This document shows, piece by piece, positions 16,045 to 25,195 of a stretch of 64,000 bases of DNA (its first letter is position 1; each line of letters starts with the position of its first letter). Source of the DNA: Pyrococcus kukulkanii. GTDB lineage: Archaea; Methanobacteriota_B; Thermococci; Thermococcales; Thermococcaceae. A model generated the notes under the pieces. It saw only the letters and a program-made list of their open reading frames with translations. It had not been told where the DNA came from and ran no database searches. The translations under genes were made by a program, and so were the position numbers. The stretch is from positions 930,001 to 994,000 of the forward strand of contig NZ_CP010835.1 of assembly GCF_001577775.1 (NCBI RefSeq). The letters are read 5' to 3'.

Positions 16045-17424
16045 CTAGGCTTGAGAAATTAACTCCATGATATCCTCCTCCCCTATAACCTCAACATCTC
16101 CAGGGACGTTCTTAAATTTCCTACCGACTAAAACAAACTTCTTCTCTCCCTTCCATCCGCTCATTTCCGCCTTCCACTTCAGTTCCTCAACTAGTTTCTC
16201 TGCATCAATGGCCTTTTTCCGCCACTTAAACTCAGCGAATATGGCCCTCCTACCATCTATTCCCACAAAGTCTATCCCGTATACCTTCCTCTTCCCCTCC
16301 TCCCTGTAAAAGCCAAAGTGCTTTCCAAATTTAGAAACTTGATACTTTAAAGTTAAGATTTCTGCCCCAATTAAGTCAAACCTATTCCCAACGTAGCCCT
16401 CTAAGTCCTTCTTAACCTTCCTCCAAAGCTTTTCCCTGTTGATTTCATACTCCGATTGATTAGGGTAAATGAACCTAAACCAGAACGCTAGGTACGGGTG
16501 AGCAACATAGAGAAGGCATCTCTCATTTATTGGGGAACACGTCTTCCCAACAAGTTCAAAGTACTCCCTGAGCTCATTTAACTGCCTCGTTATACTGGTT
16601 TCCTTTCTCCTCAAATGGCTGGCTATTTGAGAAATCGTTGACTTTCCCTCCGCTATTGCTTGGAGTATTGAGTAGTAAGTAGATGACCTACCTCCAAGCT
16701 CAAGCGAGAGTATGATCTCAGCCTCGTTCTCAAGGGGAGGAAATTCGGAAAATATAAGTTCCTTCAGGATTTTTTCTGCGCTTTCACCTATTAGTCCCTC
16801 GTCCTCAATCGCAACCCAGTACTTGGGGTAACCTCCAAATACCGAGTACAGGGTTATGAAATCCGCTATGTTCTCTATTCCAAGCTCTAAGGAAAATCTA
16901 TATGCCTCTCTAATTCCCAACGGTTTAAGCTTCATAAACTTCTTTACTCTTCCATAAAGAGGTTCTCTTCCATCTTGGAACGTTCTTTTTATTAGCCCCA
17001 ACGTTGATCCGGTAAGGATTAGAAGGACTTTGGCTTTATCCTCAAACTCGTCAATTTTCTTTTGCAATGTTGAAAACACCGATCTATCCACGAAGGTAAA
17101 GTCCTGAAATTCATCGAAGGCCACTACACCCTCACACCTAGATAACAGAACGTCAAAGAATTGATCCCATGTTTCAATAACCTCATATTTTCCCAGGAAT
17201 TGCTTTTCTCTCAGGATCTCGGTAAATTCTTTGAGCAACCTTTCGGAGTTTTTGCTCCTATTCACGAAAAAGTAGAGATCATTTTTACCTAGAAATTCCG
17301 CAAGTAATCTTGTTTTGCCCACTCTCCTATGCCCATAAATAACGAGAACGTACAATCCCCTCCTTGCCCTCTCTTTGGCTTTATTTAGCTCATTGATTTC
17401 ACGTTCCCTATCTATGAATCTCAC
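16045..17424 (-). CDS. Archaeal AAA ATPase with C-terminal DUF234/nuclease-like region
   Basis: About 459 residues. The N-terminus FIDREREINELNKA and Walker A YGHRRVGKTRLL are typical of the archaeal ATPase family (PF01637-like). Walker B is VVAFDEFQDF and sensor 1 is LLILTGSTLGL. A winged-helix part (STISQIASHLRRKETSITRQLNEL) and a C-terminal segment with GIDFVGIDGRRAIFAEFKWRKK follow. The D...E-x-K pattern in the latter resembles the PD-(D/E)xK nuclease-like fold of DUF234. GTG 17424 gives the usual start MRFIDRE; TTG 17436 is possible. Members often lie near mobile or decaying DNA, as here. Cellular role unknown. Confidence 0.8.
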   Translation of the reverse strand: MRFIDREREINELNKAKERARRGLYVLVIYGHRRVGKTRLLAEFLGKNDLYFFVNRSKNSERLLKEFTEILREKQFLGKYEVIETWDQFFDVLLSRCEGVVAFDEFQDFTFVDRSVFSTLQKKIDEFEDKAKVLLILTGSTLGLIKRTFQDGREPLYGRVKKFMKLKPLGIREAYRFSLELGIENIADFITLYSVFGGYPKYWVAIEDEGLIGESAEKILKELIFSEFPPLENEAEIILSLELGGRSSTYYSILQAIAEGKSTISQIASHLRRKETSITRQLNELREYFELVGKTCSPINERCLLYVAHPYLAFWFRFIYPNQSEYEINREKLWRKVKKDLEGYVGNRFDLIGAEILTLKYQVSKFGKHFGFYREEGKRKVYGIDFVGIDGRRAIFAEFKWRKKAIDAEKLVEELKWKAEMSGWKGEKKFVLVGRKFKNVPGDVEVIGEEDIMELISQA

Positions 17425-17427
17425 TAT

Positions 17428-17458
17428 ATTCACCAACTGAATTATTCACCAGCTGAAT
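17428..17458. promoter_or_regulatory. Tandem palindromic operator before the archaeal ATPase
   Basis: ATTCA-CCAAC-TGAAT (17428-17442) and ATTCA-CCAGC-TGAAT (17444-17458) are near-identical palindromes with a 16-bp repeat distance, lying directly at the start codon of the minus-strand ATPase. The arrangement suggests autoregulation. Confidence 0.55.
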
Positions 17459-17540
17459 ATATAAGTGTTTTTTGAGACACTTTTAGTTTTCAACCAAAAA
17501 TTTTAGAAAGGCCTAAAAACTTTGAAGGCTCTCAATAATT

Positions 17541-18269
17541 GTGCCCAGGATGAAAACTGAGTTCAAGTACCTCCTCCTCATAATTCTCCTGTCCTTTGGC
17601 CTAAGTTCAATAACGCTGAGCTTAATTCACCTTCAAAGCTTCATTCCTCAGTTCTTCACCCTCGCAATAGTTGATTCAGTTAACCCCTGCACCTTTGTGG
17701 TCTACACTATATTTCTCATAGCACTCTCGGTCAAAGGCCTTCCCAAGAGGGCTTTATACACCGTGGGCCTCGCCTTCATATTCGCAGTCTATGCTTCATA
17801 TTACACCCTTGGAATAGGTCTCATGATCCTAACTGGAAAGATCCCGACAACGTGGGCAGGCTATTTAGCTATTGGATTTGGAACTTATGAGATAATAACG
17901 GGACTCCTCGAGAAGTCTAGGACGGTTGGCAAGGGGAAGTTGAGGAAGCTTGCTTTTTCAAGTGAAGCCACAATAGTTGGGGGCTTAATTTTAGGTTTTG
18001 CAGTCTCAACAACCCTTCTCCCCTGCTCTATGGGGCCCTACATAGTTTTCAATACGATAATATCTAAGATGAAGGCCCTAGCTTACCTACTCTTGGCCTT
18101 ATACAACTTGATATTCGTCTTGCCCCTCTTCATAATCCTCTTTGCAATGGGAAGCTTAAGCGAGAGTAAGGAGTTCTCGAGGGCTATGGTCAGACACTCT
18201 AGAGAGCTTTCAATAATTGCTGGAATTCTCCTAATAGGTATTGGAGTATGGGTCTTGTTCAAGTTCTGA
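17541..18269 (+). CDS. CcdA/DsbD-like thiol-disulfide membrane protein
   Basis: 242 residues, about six helices. The two conserved cysteines of the CcdA fold are seen in VDSVNPCTFVVYT and TTLLPCSMGPY, in equivalent positions of the two halves. CcdA proteins carry reducing equivalents across the membrane to extracytoplasmic disulfides. No thioredoxin-like partner is adjacent. The start is GTG 17541 or ATG 17550. A SurR-like element with one mismatch (GTT-TTC-AAC-N5-ATT at 17486-17502) precedes it, which would suit a redox gene but may be chance. Confidence 0.85.
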   Translation: MPRMKTEFKYLLLIILLSFGLSSITLSLIHLQSFIPQFFTLAIVDSVNPCTFVVYTIFLIALSVKGLPKRALYTVGLAFIFAVYASYYTLGIGLMILTGKIPTTWAGYLAIGFGTYEIITGLLEKSRTVGKGKLRKLAFSSEATIVGGLILGFAVSTTLLPCSMGPYIVFNTIISKMKALAYLLLALYNLIFVLPLFIILFAMGSLSESKEFSRAMVRHSRELSIIAGILLIGIGVWVLFKF

Positions 18270-18309
18270 ATTTAAAAGTCCTTAATGCCATCAATATCCT
18301 GGTGATCTG

Positions 18310-18879
18310 ATGGGAATTAGAGAATGGTGGGATGAAAGGAAAAGGAGAAAGAGAATCCAGCAAGAGGTTAAGGCTGCAAGAGAGATACTGCAGAACTATG
18401 TTATTCAGCATAAAGACGAACTTATTAGGGGGATAATTAATAAGTACGTGGGTTCTCGCGTCTATTTCTACTACCCCTATCCAGAAAATATCGGATTCAA
18501 GTGGAGGAATGAAGTTGAAATCTTGGGTGATGGAATTTACAGGATAAAGGCTACTGTTAAAATTAAAACATGGCTCGAACTTGAGATCCTATTTCCTGGT
18601 TTTGACAGAGATAGGGTTAGAATTGGCACTGATATCAATTTTATATTCGGGATTAGGGGGGACGTGAATGTGTATACTGGGGAAGTCTCAAACTTTGGCA
18701 AAACAAAGTACATAAGGTATAAAACTTACGGCCAATCCTATGTTCGACTCTATGATAAGGATGGGAAAATTGTCTGGGAAAAGACTTGGTCTGATTGGTA
18801 CGATGAGGGTTATTCTGACGGATATCACGATGGAGAAAACGATGGATATTCCCGCGGTTTAGCTTCCTGTCCCTGCTAG
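18310..18879 (+). CDS. Uncharacterised protein with a Tyr/Gly/Asp-rich tail
   Basis: 189 residues. The N-terminus is a basic helix (WWDERKRRKRIQQEVKAAREIL), the middle is beta-rich, and the C-terminus carries a short repeat of the form (Y/H)xDGY: DEGYSDGYHDGENDGYSRG, ending CPC. No signal peptide. No family recognised. The acidic Gly/Tyr tail could bind calcium, but that is speculation. Possibly co-transcribed with the CcdA-like gene 40 bp upstream. Confidence 0.7.
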   Translation: MGIREWWDERKRRKRIQQEVKAAREILQNYVIQHKDELIRGIINKYVGSRVYFYYPYPENIGFKWRNEVEILGDGIYRIKATVKIKTWLELEILFPGFDRDRVRIGTDINFIFGIRGDVNVYTGEVSNFGKTKYIRYKTYGQSYVRLYDKDGKIVWEKTWSDWYDEGYSDGYHDGENDGYSRGLASCPC

Positions 18880-18893
18880 TTTCAAATTTTTAC

Positions 18894-18970
18894 GTTAATA
18901 ACCTTTGGTTGGTAACACTCTTATCTAAAAAGTGTTAAAAATGTGGCACAAAATTTAATCTTGGTGTTAC
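18894..18970 (+). promoter_or_regulatory. SurR-type site plus inverted repeat before the fmdE/ABC operon
   Basis: GTT-AAT-AAC-CTTTG-GTT at 18894-18910 matches exactly the published Pyrococcus SurR consensus GTTn3AACn5GTT, and its last GTT begins a second GTT-GGT-AAC half (18908-18916). A perfect 7-bp inverted repeat TAACACT-N11-AGTGTTA (18913-18937) overlaps it, and GTGTTAC recurs at 18964-18970. SurR is the redox-sensing sulfur-response regulator of Thermococcales. The motif match is seen; binding is inference. Confidence 0.6.
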
Positions 18971-18974
18971 AAAA

Positions 18975-19667
18975 ATGCCCAAGCTAAATGAGCTCGTTGA
19001 AAAGAGAGATGCAGAGGGGATTCTCGAGTACGCGAGGGAGTTCCACGGTCACATCTGTCCTTTCCTTGCCCTCGGAATTAGGGCCTCGCTGATAGCCATG
19101 GATGAATTGGGAGTTGGAAGGCTCGACTATTCGGGGAGCGTTGATGAATCAATTCTCGCTATAGTTGAGACGAATAGTTGCTTTACCGACGGAGTGCAGG
19201 TGACAACTGGTTGTACTCTTGGAAACAACTCCCTAATATACATTGACACCGGAAAGACGGCTTTAACCCTAGTTAAGAGGAGAACTTGGGACGGTGTGAG
19301 GGTTTATGTAGATTCTGAAAAGCTTGGGGAACTTTACCCTCCCAGGGTAACTGAACTCTTCAACAAAGTAGTGAAGGAAAGAAGGGGAACCCCCGAGGAG
19401 AAGAAGGGACTGTGGAAGTACTGGGAGGAGATAGCAAGAAAGTTTTTGCACCTCCCAAAAGATTACTTCAAGATTGAAAGGGTAAAAGTCCCGCCAATAG
19501 AACAGGCTCCAATTTTTGAGAGTATTCGTTGTTCTAAGTGCGGTGAGCTTGTAATGGCTCCCAAGGTGGTCTACATAAACGAAAAGCCCTACTGCAGGGC
19601 CTGTGCTGGTGAGGAGATTCCTGCAATCATTGGAAGGGGGATAACCAGCTGGAGGTGTAATAGATGA
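18975..19667 (+). CDS. FmdE-domain protein with C-terminal zinc ribbon
   Basis: 230 residues. The N-terminal FmdE domain carries [39 protein letters not shown] and Cys/His residues for a metal. The C-terminal zinc ribbon is CSKCGELV...YCRACAG. FmdE was named from the formylmethanofuran dehydrogenase operon, but stand-alone copies occur widely in archaea without the methanogenic pathway. It overlaps by ATGA with a lipoprotein of an iron-complex-type ABC importer, so a metal or metal-cofactor role is likely. Metal identity unknown. Confidence 0.88.
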   Translation: MPKLNELVEKRDAEGILEYAREFHGHICPFLALGIRASLIAMDELGVGRLDYSGSVDESILAIVETNSCFTDGVQVTTGCTLGNNSLIYIDTGKTALTLVKRRTWDGVRVYVDSEKLGELYPPRVTELFNKVVKERRGTPEEKKGLWKYWEEIARKFLHLPKDYFKIERVKVPPIEQAPIFESIRCSKCGELVMAPKVVYINEKPYCRACAGEEIPAIIGRGITSWRCNR

Positions 19668-20770
19668 AGAAGCTGTTGGTTTTCACCTTAATCTTTCTCG
19701 TTCTTGGATGTCTTGATTCCTCAACTCCAATACAGACTTCCAATACGGTAAAGGTTATGGACATGCTTGGAAGAACGGTTGAGGTTCCCAAAGAAGTTCA
19801 CAGGATAGTTGCCGCGGGCCCTGGCTGTTTAAGGCTGATAGTTTACCTTAACGCAAGTGATATGGTCGTTGGAGTCGAAGACTTCGAAAAGAGGTTCAAT
19901 TTCGGCAGGCCTTACATCTTAGCTCACCCCGAGCTTAAAAATCTGCCAACGATAGGCCCGGGAGGCCCGGGCAAGTTGCCAAACTTGGAGGAGATAATGA
20001 AGCTCAAGCCCGATGTAATATTCATGACGTACGTTGATAAGAAGACCGCTGATGAAATTCAGGAAAAGACGGGAATTCCAGTTGTTGTTCTGAGCTATGG
20101 GGAGTTAGCAACTTTCAGAGATGAAGAATTGTTCAAATCACTTGAGCTCGCCGGCAAAATCCTGGGTAAAGAGGAGAGGGCCAAGGAAGTAATTAATTTC
20201 ATAAAGTCAATTCAGAAGGATTTGGAGGAGAGGACAAGGGACGTAACTCCCAAGACCGTGTACGTTGGTGGGATAGGTTATAAGGGAGCCCATGGAATAG
20301 AGAGCACCGAGGCCGATTATCCACCATTCAAGGCTGTACATGCAGAGAACGTTGCCAGTGTTCTTGGAAAGGGTCACAAGTTTATAGACAAGGAGAAGTT
20401 GCTCGAGTGGCAACCTGAGTACCTCTTCATAGACGAAGGAGGGTTAAAGCTTATCCTCGAGGACTACAAGAAGAACCCAGGATTTTATAATTCCCTAAAG
20501 GCAGTTCAAGAAGGTAAAGTGTATGGTCTACTACCATACAACTTCTACGCCACCAACATTGGGACGGCAATGGCCGATGCCTACTTCATAGGCAAGGTTC
20601 TGTATCCAGAGAAATTCAAGGATATTGACCCGGCGAAAAGGGCGGATGAGATCTATGAGTTCCTAGTGGGTAAGCCGGTCTATTCAATCATGGCGAAGCA
20701 GTTCGGTGGATTTGGGAAGATAGATCTCGAGAATGGGAAAGTTACATACTCCCTGCCGGTGAATCCATGA
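19664..20770 (+). CDS. ABC transporter substrate-binding lipoprotein (iron complex/cobalamin type)
   Basis: 368 residues. The signal peptide has lipobox VLGC (Cys near residue 17). The mature start [19 protein letters not shown] is the standard entry to class III periplasmic-binding folds (BtuF/FhuD), followed by [23 protein letters not shown]. The family binds siderophores, haem, cobalamin or sometimes molybdate/tungstate. Substrate cannot be read from the sequence. Overlaps the permease start by ATGA. Confidence 0.9.
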   Translation: MKKLLVFTLIFLVLGCLDSSTPIQTSNTVKVMDMLGRTVEVPKEVHRIVAAGPGCLRLIVYLNASDMVVGVEDFEKRFNFGRPYILAHPELKNLPTIGPGGPGKLPNLEEIMKLKPDVIFMTYVDKKTADEIQEKTGIPVVVLSYGELATFRDEELFKSLELAGKILGKEERAKEVINFIKSIQKDLEERTRDVTPKTVYVGGIGYKGAHGIESTEADYPPFKAVHAENVASVLGKGHKFIDKEKLLEWQPEYLFIDEGGLKLILEDYKKNPGFYNSLKAVQEGKVYGLLPYNFYATNIGTAMADAYFIGKVLYPEKFKDIDPAKRADEIYEFLVGKPVYSIMAKQFGGFGKIDLENGKVTYSLPVNP

Positions 20771-21777
20771 TGTACGAAGGATACGTTAGAAAGAGGATCC
20801 TCACAGCTCTGGGCCTTCTCTTCCTAATTTTCTTGGTTAGCTTATTTTCCCTCATGAAAGGAGCTTACCTCCTCTCTCCACAAGAGGTTTTGAGTGCCCT
20901 GGCGGGTAAAGGTTCGAGGGCGGCAATCTACACAATATGGAACATAAGGCTTCCAAGGATAATTGCGGCAATCCTGGTTGGAGCTTCTCTGGCATTAAGC
21001 GGTGCAGTTCTACAGGGGATACTGAGAAATCCCTTGGCAACCCCCTTTACCATGGGAGTTTCTCACGGGGCAATGTTTGGAGCCTCTTTGGCGATAATCC
21101 TCGGAGCGGGCTATGCTGAGAGCTCTGGGAGGGTAATAATTGACAACCCTTATGCAATAGTCTTATTTGCATTCATGGGAGCGATGTTGTCAACGATAAT
21201 CATCGTATCTTTGGCGAAGCTTAAGGGGCTGAGCCCCCAGGCGATGATACTTGCCGGAGTTGCCATGAGTTCACTTTTCATGGCCCTAACAACATTAATT
21301 CAGTACTTTGCCAACGAGCTTCAGCTCGCGGCCATGGTTTATTGGAGCTTTGGTGATCTGGGAAGACCCTACTGGAGGGAAGATTTAATCATGCTGGTTT
21401 CGTTTATACCTGCAATCGGCTATTTCCTAGCGAGAAGATGGGATCTTAATGCTACATCCATAGGGGATGAAGTTGCGCTTTCCGTGGGTGTTGAGGTTGA
21501 CAAGTTCAGGATGATCTCTGCTGTCTTATCAGCTTACATTACAGCCGTTAGCGTTGCATTCGTTGGTGTCATAGGCTTCATAGGGCTAATCGCTCCACAC
21601 GCGATAAGATTGGTATTTGGAGGGGACTACAGGTTCTTAATCCCCCTTTCAACGCTACTTGGCTCCTTAATACTCCTGACAGCAGATACATTCGCGAGGC
21701 TTGCGTTCTCCCCAATGATCCTACCCGTTGGAGTTGTAACTTCATTTTTAGGGCCCCAATGTTCCTGTACCTCCTAA
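20767..21777 (+). CDS. ABC transporter permease (BtuC/FecCD family), frameshifted at its end
   Basis: 336 residues as read, with about ten helices and FecCD signatures ([38 protein letters not shown]). The reading ends oddly as [11 protein letters not shown]. Inserting one base at GGGCCCC (21751-21757) restores the family end, [19 protein letters not shown], with the stop at 21798-21800 overlapping the ATPase start by ATGA. The gene is therefore either recently frameshifted at a G/C run or carries a sequencing error. Only the last dozen residues are affected. Confidence 0.9.
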   Translation: MMYEGYVRKRILTALGLLFLIFLVSLFSLMKGAYLLSPQEVLSALAGKGSRAAIYTIWNIRLPRIIAAILVGASLALSGAVLQGILRNPLATPFTMGVSHGAMFGASLAIILGAGYAESSGRVIIDNPYAIVLFAFMGAMLSTIIIVSLAKLKGLSPQAMILAGVAMSSLFMALTTLIQYFANELQLAAMVYWSFGDLGRPYWREDLIMLVSFIPAIGYFLARRWDLNATSIGDEVALSVGVEVDKFRMISAVLSAYITAVSVAFVGVIGFIGLIAPHAIRLVFGGDYRFLIPLSTLLGSLILLTADTFARLAFSPMILPVGVVTSFLGPQCSCTS

Positions 21778-21796
21778 TAAAGATGGAGGGGGTAAG

Positions 21797-22546
21797 ATGA
21801 AGGCTTTAGTCCTAGAGGACGTCTCCTTCTCGTACAATGGCCGTTCAATACTCAAGGGGGTAAGCTTTGATGTTGAGAAAGGGGAGTTCTTGGTAATCCT
21901 GGGGCCGAATGGGGCAGGAAAAAGCACCCTCCTAAGGTGTATCCTGGGCATGCTGAAGTGCTCAGGATCGATAGATATCATGGGCAGGAATTTGAAAACG
22001 TTAAGGAGGGATGAGCTAGCTAGACTTATATCATATGTCCCTCAGAGGGTTGAACCGAACTTTTTGAGGGTGTTTGACTTTGTTCTCTTAGGCAGGAAGC
22101 CATATATGAGCCTAAGACCGAGTAATGAAGATATAAAGTTAGTAATAAATGTCCTAGAAACTGTGGGCATTGAAAAGCTTGCAGAGAGGCCAACTAAGAT
22201 GCTCAGCGGAGGAGAACTTCAGAAAGTTGCGATAGCTAGGGCTCTAGCCCAGGAAACCCCTATACTTGTGCTGGACGAACCAACAAACAACTTAGATCCG
22301 AAAAGTCAGATTGAAATCATGAGGCTATTGAGGGAGCTCTCATTGGCTGGTAAAACTGTTATTGCCGTTATGCATGACGTTAACTTAGCTCTAAGATTTG
22401 GAGAGAGGTTTATATTCATGAAAAAGGGGGAGATACTTGGGGATTATAGAAAGAACACCATACGGAAAGAAGTTTTTGAGAAAACATTTGATGCAAAAGT
22501 TGAGCTCATTGAAACTAAGCATGGGCCGTTATGTTACTTCCTCTAG
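21797..22546 (+). CDS. ABC transporter ATP-binding protein (FecE/BtuD type)
   Basis: 249 residues. Walker A GPNGAGKST, signature LSGGELQKVAIARAL, Walker B ILVLDEPTNNLDP and H-loop AVMHDVNLAL. YVPQR and FDFVLLGRKPYM are typical of iron-complex importers. Fourth gene of the FmdE-binding protein-permease-ATPase operon; it converges on the TatD-like gene with an 18-bp overlap. Confidence 0.94.
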   Translation: MKALVLEDVSFSYNGRSILKGVSFDVEKGEFLVILGPNGAGKSTLLRCILGMLKCSGSIDIMGRNLKTLRRDELARLISYVPQRVEPNFLRVFDFVLLGRKPYMSLRPSNEDIKLVINVLETVGIEKLAERPTKMLSGGELQKVAIARALAQETPILVLDEPTNNLDPKSQIEIMRLLRELSLAGKTVIAVMHDVNLALRFGERFIFMKKGEILGDYRKNTIRKEVFEKTFDAKVELIETKHGPLCYFL

Positions 22547-23380
22547 ATCTATGTCGTAAACCTTCTTGGGATTCTCTACGTGTATCATGTAAACGTCCTC
22601 CTCTGTAAATAAGCCCTTTTGCAGGAATTCTTTTGTCCTTCTAGGAACTGTTTTTGGCCCCAAAACTGCCCCCGGCCTCTTCTTGTCATCTATGTAATCT
22701 GTTTCCATGAGAAATCTGTTCCCCTGCTTTATCGCCTCCTCTATGTTCTTCCTGCTGGCTATTATGCTTGGAAACACTCCTACTTCTTCAGCTACCCTCA
22801 CAAGGGGAGGCGAGAAGTGCTTAACTACCCTATAGGGCTTAATTCTAACTTCCTTAATGTACTCACCTAACTCTTTAAACTTCTCCTCGTTGAAGCTCTC
22901 AGTATGAAGCTGAACGGCACAGTCGGCATCTCTGGCTAGGGCCATCGAGTACTTCATGAGCTCTATGCTTGCATCCCATATATCCTGGGGAACCTCGTAG
23001 TGGGGTCTTCCCACCTCTCCAATTCCGATGGCCTTTCCCTCTAGGCACAGCTTTTGAGCGTATTCTAGGGCTTTCATAACCTCATTCTTAGCGTGCTCCA
23101 ATCCTTTATTTCTAGCAAGATGATCGAATTCCGCTGGATGAACTCCGACGACAGCGAAGGCCCTAACTTTGGTCTCCCGGTTTATTCTCTCCACTAACTT
23201 AACGTGAAAGTCCATGGCCTTCATGAAGTCCTCCGCTCTAATCCCAGGAAACCCATAATCGTGAGCGCTCTTATAGACCACGATTAAGTGAGTACCTCCT
23301 GCTCTGTAGAACTGCTTGACAGCCTCAAGGAATATCCCGTTATTAGGATCTACGTGAAAGTGATTGTCGAGAATTATCAT
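22529..23380 (-). CDS. TatD-like metal-dependent hydrolase
   Basis: About 283 residues of the amidohydrolase TIM-barrel type: ILDNHFHVDP (metal HxH), GVHPAEFDHL, GIGEVGRPHYEVP, VQLHTESF, VKHFSPP and FLMETDYIDD. This fits archaeal TatD-related deoxyribonucleases. ATG 23380 is preferred, since GGAGGTGAT lies 7 nt upstream; the GTG inside that ribosome site (23392) would give four more residues. Upstream lies the 111-residue protein gene on the same strand. Confidence 0.88.
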   Translation of the reverse strand: MIILDNHFHVDPNNGIFLEAVKQFYRAGGTHLIVVYKSAHDYGFPGIRAEDFMKAMDFHVKLVERINRETKVRAFAVVGVHPAEFDHLARNKGLEHAKNEVMKALEYAQKLCLEGKAIGIGEVGRPHYEVPQDIWDASIELMKYSMALARDADCAVQLHTESFNEEKFKELGEYIKEVRIKPYRVVKHFSPPLVRVAEEVGVFPSIIASRKNIEEAIKQGNRFLMETDYIDDKKRPGAVLGPKTVPRRTKEFLQKGLFTEEDVYMIHVENPKKVYDIDLEEVT

Positions 23381-23400
23381 TCCTCTTATCACCTCCCTCT

Positions 23401-23736
23401 CTAGACCGAGTATACTTCAAGCATTTCCCCTTTTTCAACTTCTATTGAGCCATCGAGTACCAGTGCAACTTTGTCCCCAGGAATTGCGAACTCTATCTCC
23501 TTCCTTTCTTTTTGGATCTTCATTATTGGAACTTTTTTCCTGCCCTTCTTGAGCTTGTACCCAACCCTCACTATTCCATCCTCAACCCTACAGATCACAG
23601 CGTCCCATGAACCAACCTTGAGTTTTCTCTCTACTTTAACTTTACCAACTAAGTACTTTTCTGCTCCCCTCTCATGAAAGTCAAGTTCCTCGCTTTTACT
23701 CTTCTTGAATATCTTCTTTAAGATTTTCTTCAGCAT
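23401..23736 (-). CDS. Basic protein with an EF-Tu domain II-like barrel
   Basis: 111 residues. A Lys-rich start (MLKKILKKIFKKSKS) is followed by a beta-barrel pattern (GKVKVERKLKVGSWDAVICRV, VGYKLKKG, IEFAIPGDKVALVLDGS) that resembles domain II of translation GTPases such as EF-Tu/SelB without the GTPase domain. RNA binding is possible. Lies between the ABC permease and the TatD-like gene on the same strand with 1-20 bp gaps. Confidence 0.65.
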   Translation of the reverse strand: MLKKILKKIFKKSKSEELDFHERGAEKYLVGKVKVERKLKVGSWDAVICRVEDGIVRVGYKLKKGRKKVPIMKIQKERKEIEFAIPGDKVALVLDGSIEVEKGEMLEVYSV

Positions 23737-23737
23737 A

Positions 23738-25195
23738 TCAAACCCTCCATAGGACTGTTAAAGCTACCACGATGTATACAACTCCCAAGCCAAGGTACAC
23801 ATAAGGGGATCCAGCGAAGAAGAGTATTATACCGGCTAAGGCTATGGGCACTGCCATTAAGAGGATAAGCAATAGGCTATCAGTAACTCCAAAGTTTGGC
23901 ATTTCAACTTCCCTGATCTTCATGCTAGTGTATCCAACGCCGATGGCAGCTCCTAATAAGGGTGAAAATACGTAAGGAGTTAGATAAAAAGCCTCTTTTC
24001 CCTTAAGGATAAGTACAACTACGAGCATTATGACTTCAAGTACCAGAGGGAGGAAGGCCATTGTAAGAGCTTTCGACTTAAGGTACTGGCGTTTAGTTAT
24101 AGGAAGAGACCTTAGGACTTCAAATGCTTCCATGTCGACTTTAAATGATGCATCTAAGGATATCATGCTGAGCATTCCTATTGATAGCATAAGAAGGGCT
24201 CCTTGAAGGAGGGGAAAACCAGATTTAAACGCCATATATATAAACCATATAGTCATCGTCACGGGAGCAAGGAAACTACCCAATAGCTGAGTTTTTCTGA
24301 ATATTATTTTGTAGTCCTTCTCAAATAGGGCCAAGCTTGGCATCCTCGTTAGTAGTTTGTACTTGGTTTTAGCTTTTCCATAAACTTTGACTCCCTCGAT
24401 GCTCTCCCAAAGCTTCCTCATTGAGTACAGGTACAGTAGTCCAAAGGGGACTCCATAAGCTAGTAACATTATGAAAGATTTCAATGGATCGTAAACCGTT
24501 GAAGTCACCATGGGGAATGCAATGTAGTACTTCCTGAAGAGTGGGGCAATCACCCTTATATTTTCCTCTATAAACCGGGCGAGGAGTTGGACAATTAAGT
24601 AGATTCCCACCATAAACAAGAGGCCGAACACCTTAGCCAAGTTCCTGATTATACTTCCCCTCCCGACGTGAACACCTCCGAACTTAACTTGGATGAACAA
24701 GCCTATAGCGTGCCCCATTATGAGGGTCACGAAAACCCATGCAATTCCCATAACTGTGGCAATAACATCATCCAGGAAGAATGCCGAGGGAAGCATTAAG
24801 AATAAAGCTGGAAGCACTTCAATAAAGATTGCTAGCGAAACGAGCAGGTTCAAGTTCTTTATTGGCAGGGGTTTTAATGGCTCGAACACCCTTCCCGACT
24901 GAAGGTAGGAGGCGGTTAGACCAGTTGAGTAGATTGAATATATTAGGGGTACTGGAAGGAGTGATGCAAAAGCTATTCCCTTAACATCCTTGGGAGCAAG
25001 TGCAACACTTATGCCAAGGAGGATTCCCATTATAAGCATCCAGAGGGCCTGAAGACCTAAGCCGAGTTTTATGTTGGCTTGCCACCTTAGTGAGTCCTCA
25101 AACTTCTTTTTATTGGAGGATACAGTGACGTTCTCTTTTAGCATTCTGTAGTGAACCTCCCTGTAGATCACCTTTATCATTTCCCACAGCATCAT
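23738..25195 (-). CDS. ABC transporter permease, large multi-span
   Basis: 485 residues with about 12 hydrophobic segments. The N-terminal half is interrupted by a basic cytoplasmic loop (YGKAKTKYKLLTRMPSLALF) before a second set of helices. This layout matches archaeal ABC-2 permeases in which two membrane halves are fused. The stop of the ATPase gene overlaps its start. Substrate unknown. Confidence 0.82.
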   Translation of the reverse strand: MMLWEMIKVIYREVHYRMLKENVTVSSNKKKFEDSLRWQANIKLGLGLQALWMLIMGILLGISVALAPKDVKGIAFASLLPVPLIYSIYSTGLTASYLQSGRVFEPLKPLPIKNLNLLVSLAIFIEVLPALFLMLPSAFFLDDVIATVMGIAWVFVTLIMGHAIGLFIQVKFGGVHVGRGSIIRNLAKVFGLLFMVGIYLIVQLLARFIEENIRVIAPLFRKYYIAFPMVTSTVYDPLKSFIMLLAYGVPFGLLYLYSMRKLWESIEGVKVYGKAKTKYKLLTRMPSLALFEKDYKIIFRKTQLLGSFLAPVTMTIWFIYMAFKSGFPLLQGALLMLSIGMLSMISLDASFKVDMEAFEVLRSLPITKRQYLKSKALTMAFLPLVLEVIMLVVVLILKGKEAFYLTPYVFSPLLGAAIGVGYTSMKIREVEMPNFGVTDSLLLILLMAVPIALAGIILFFAGSPYVYLGLGVVYIVVALTVLWRV

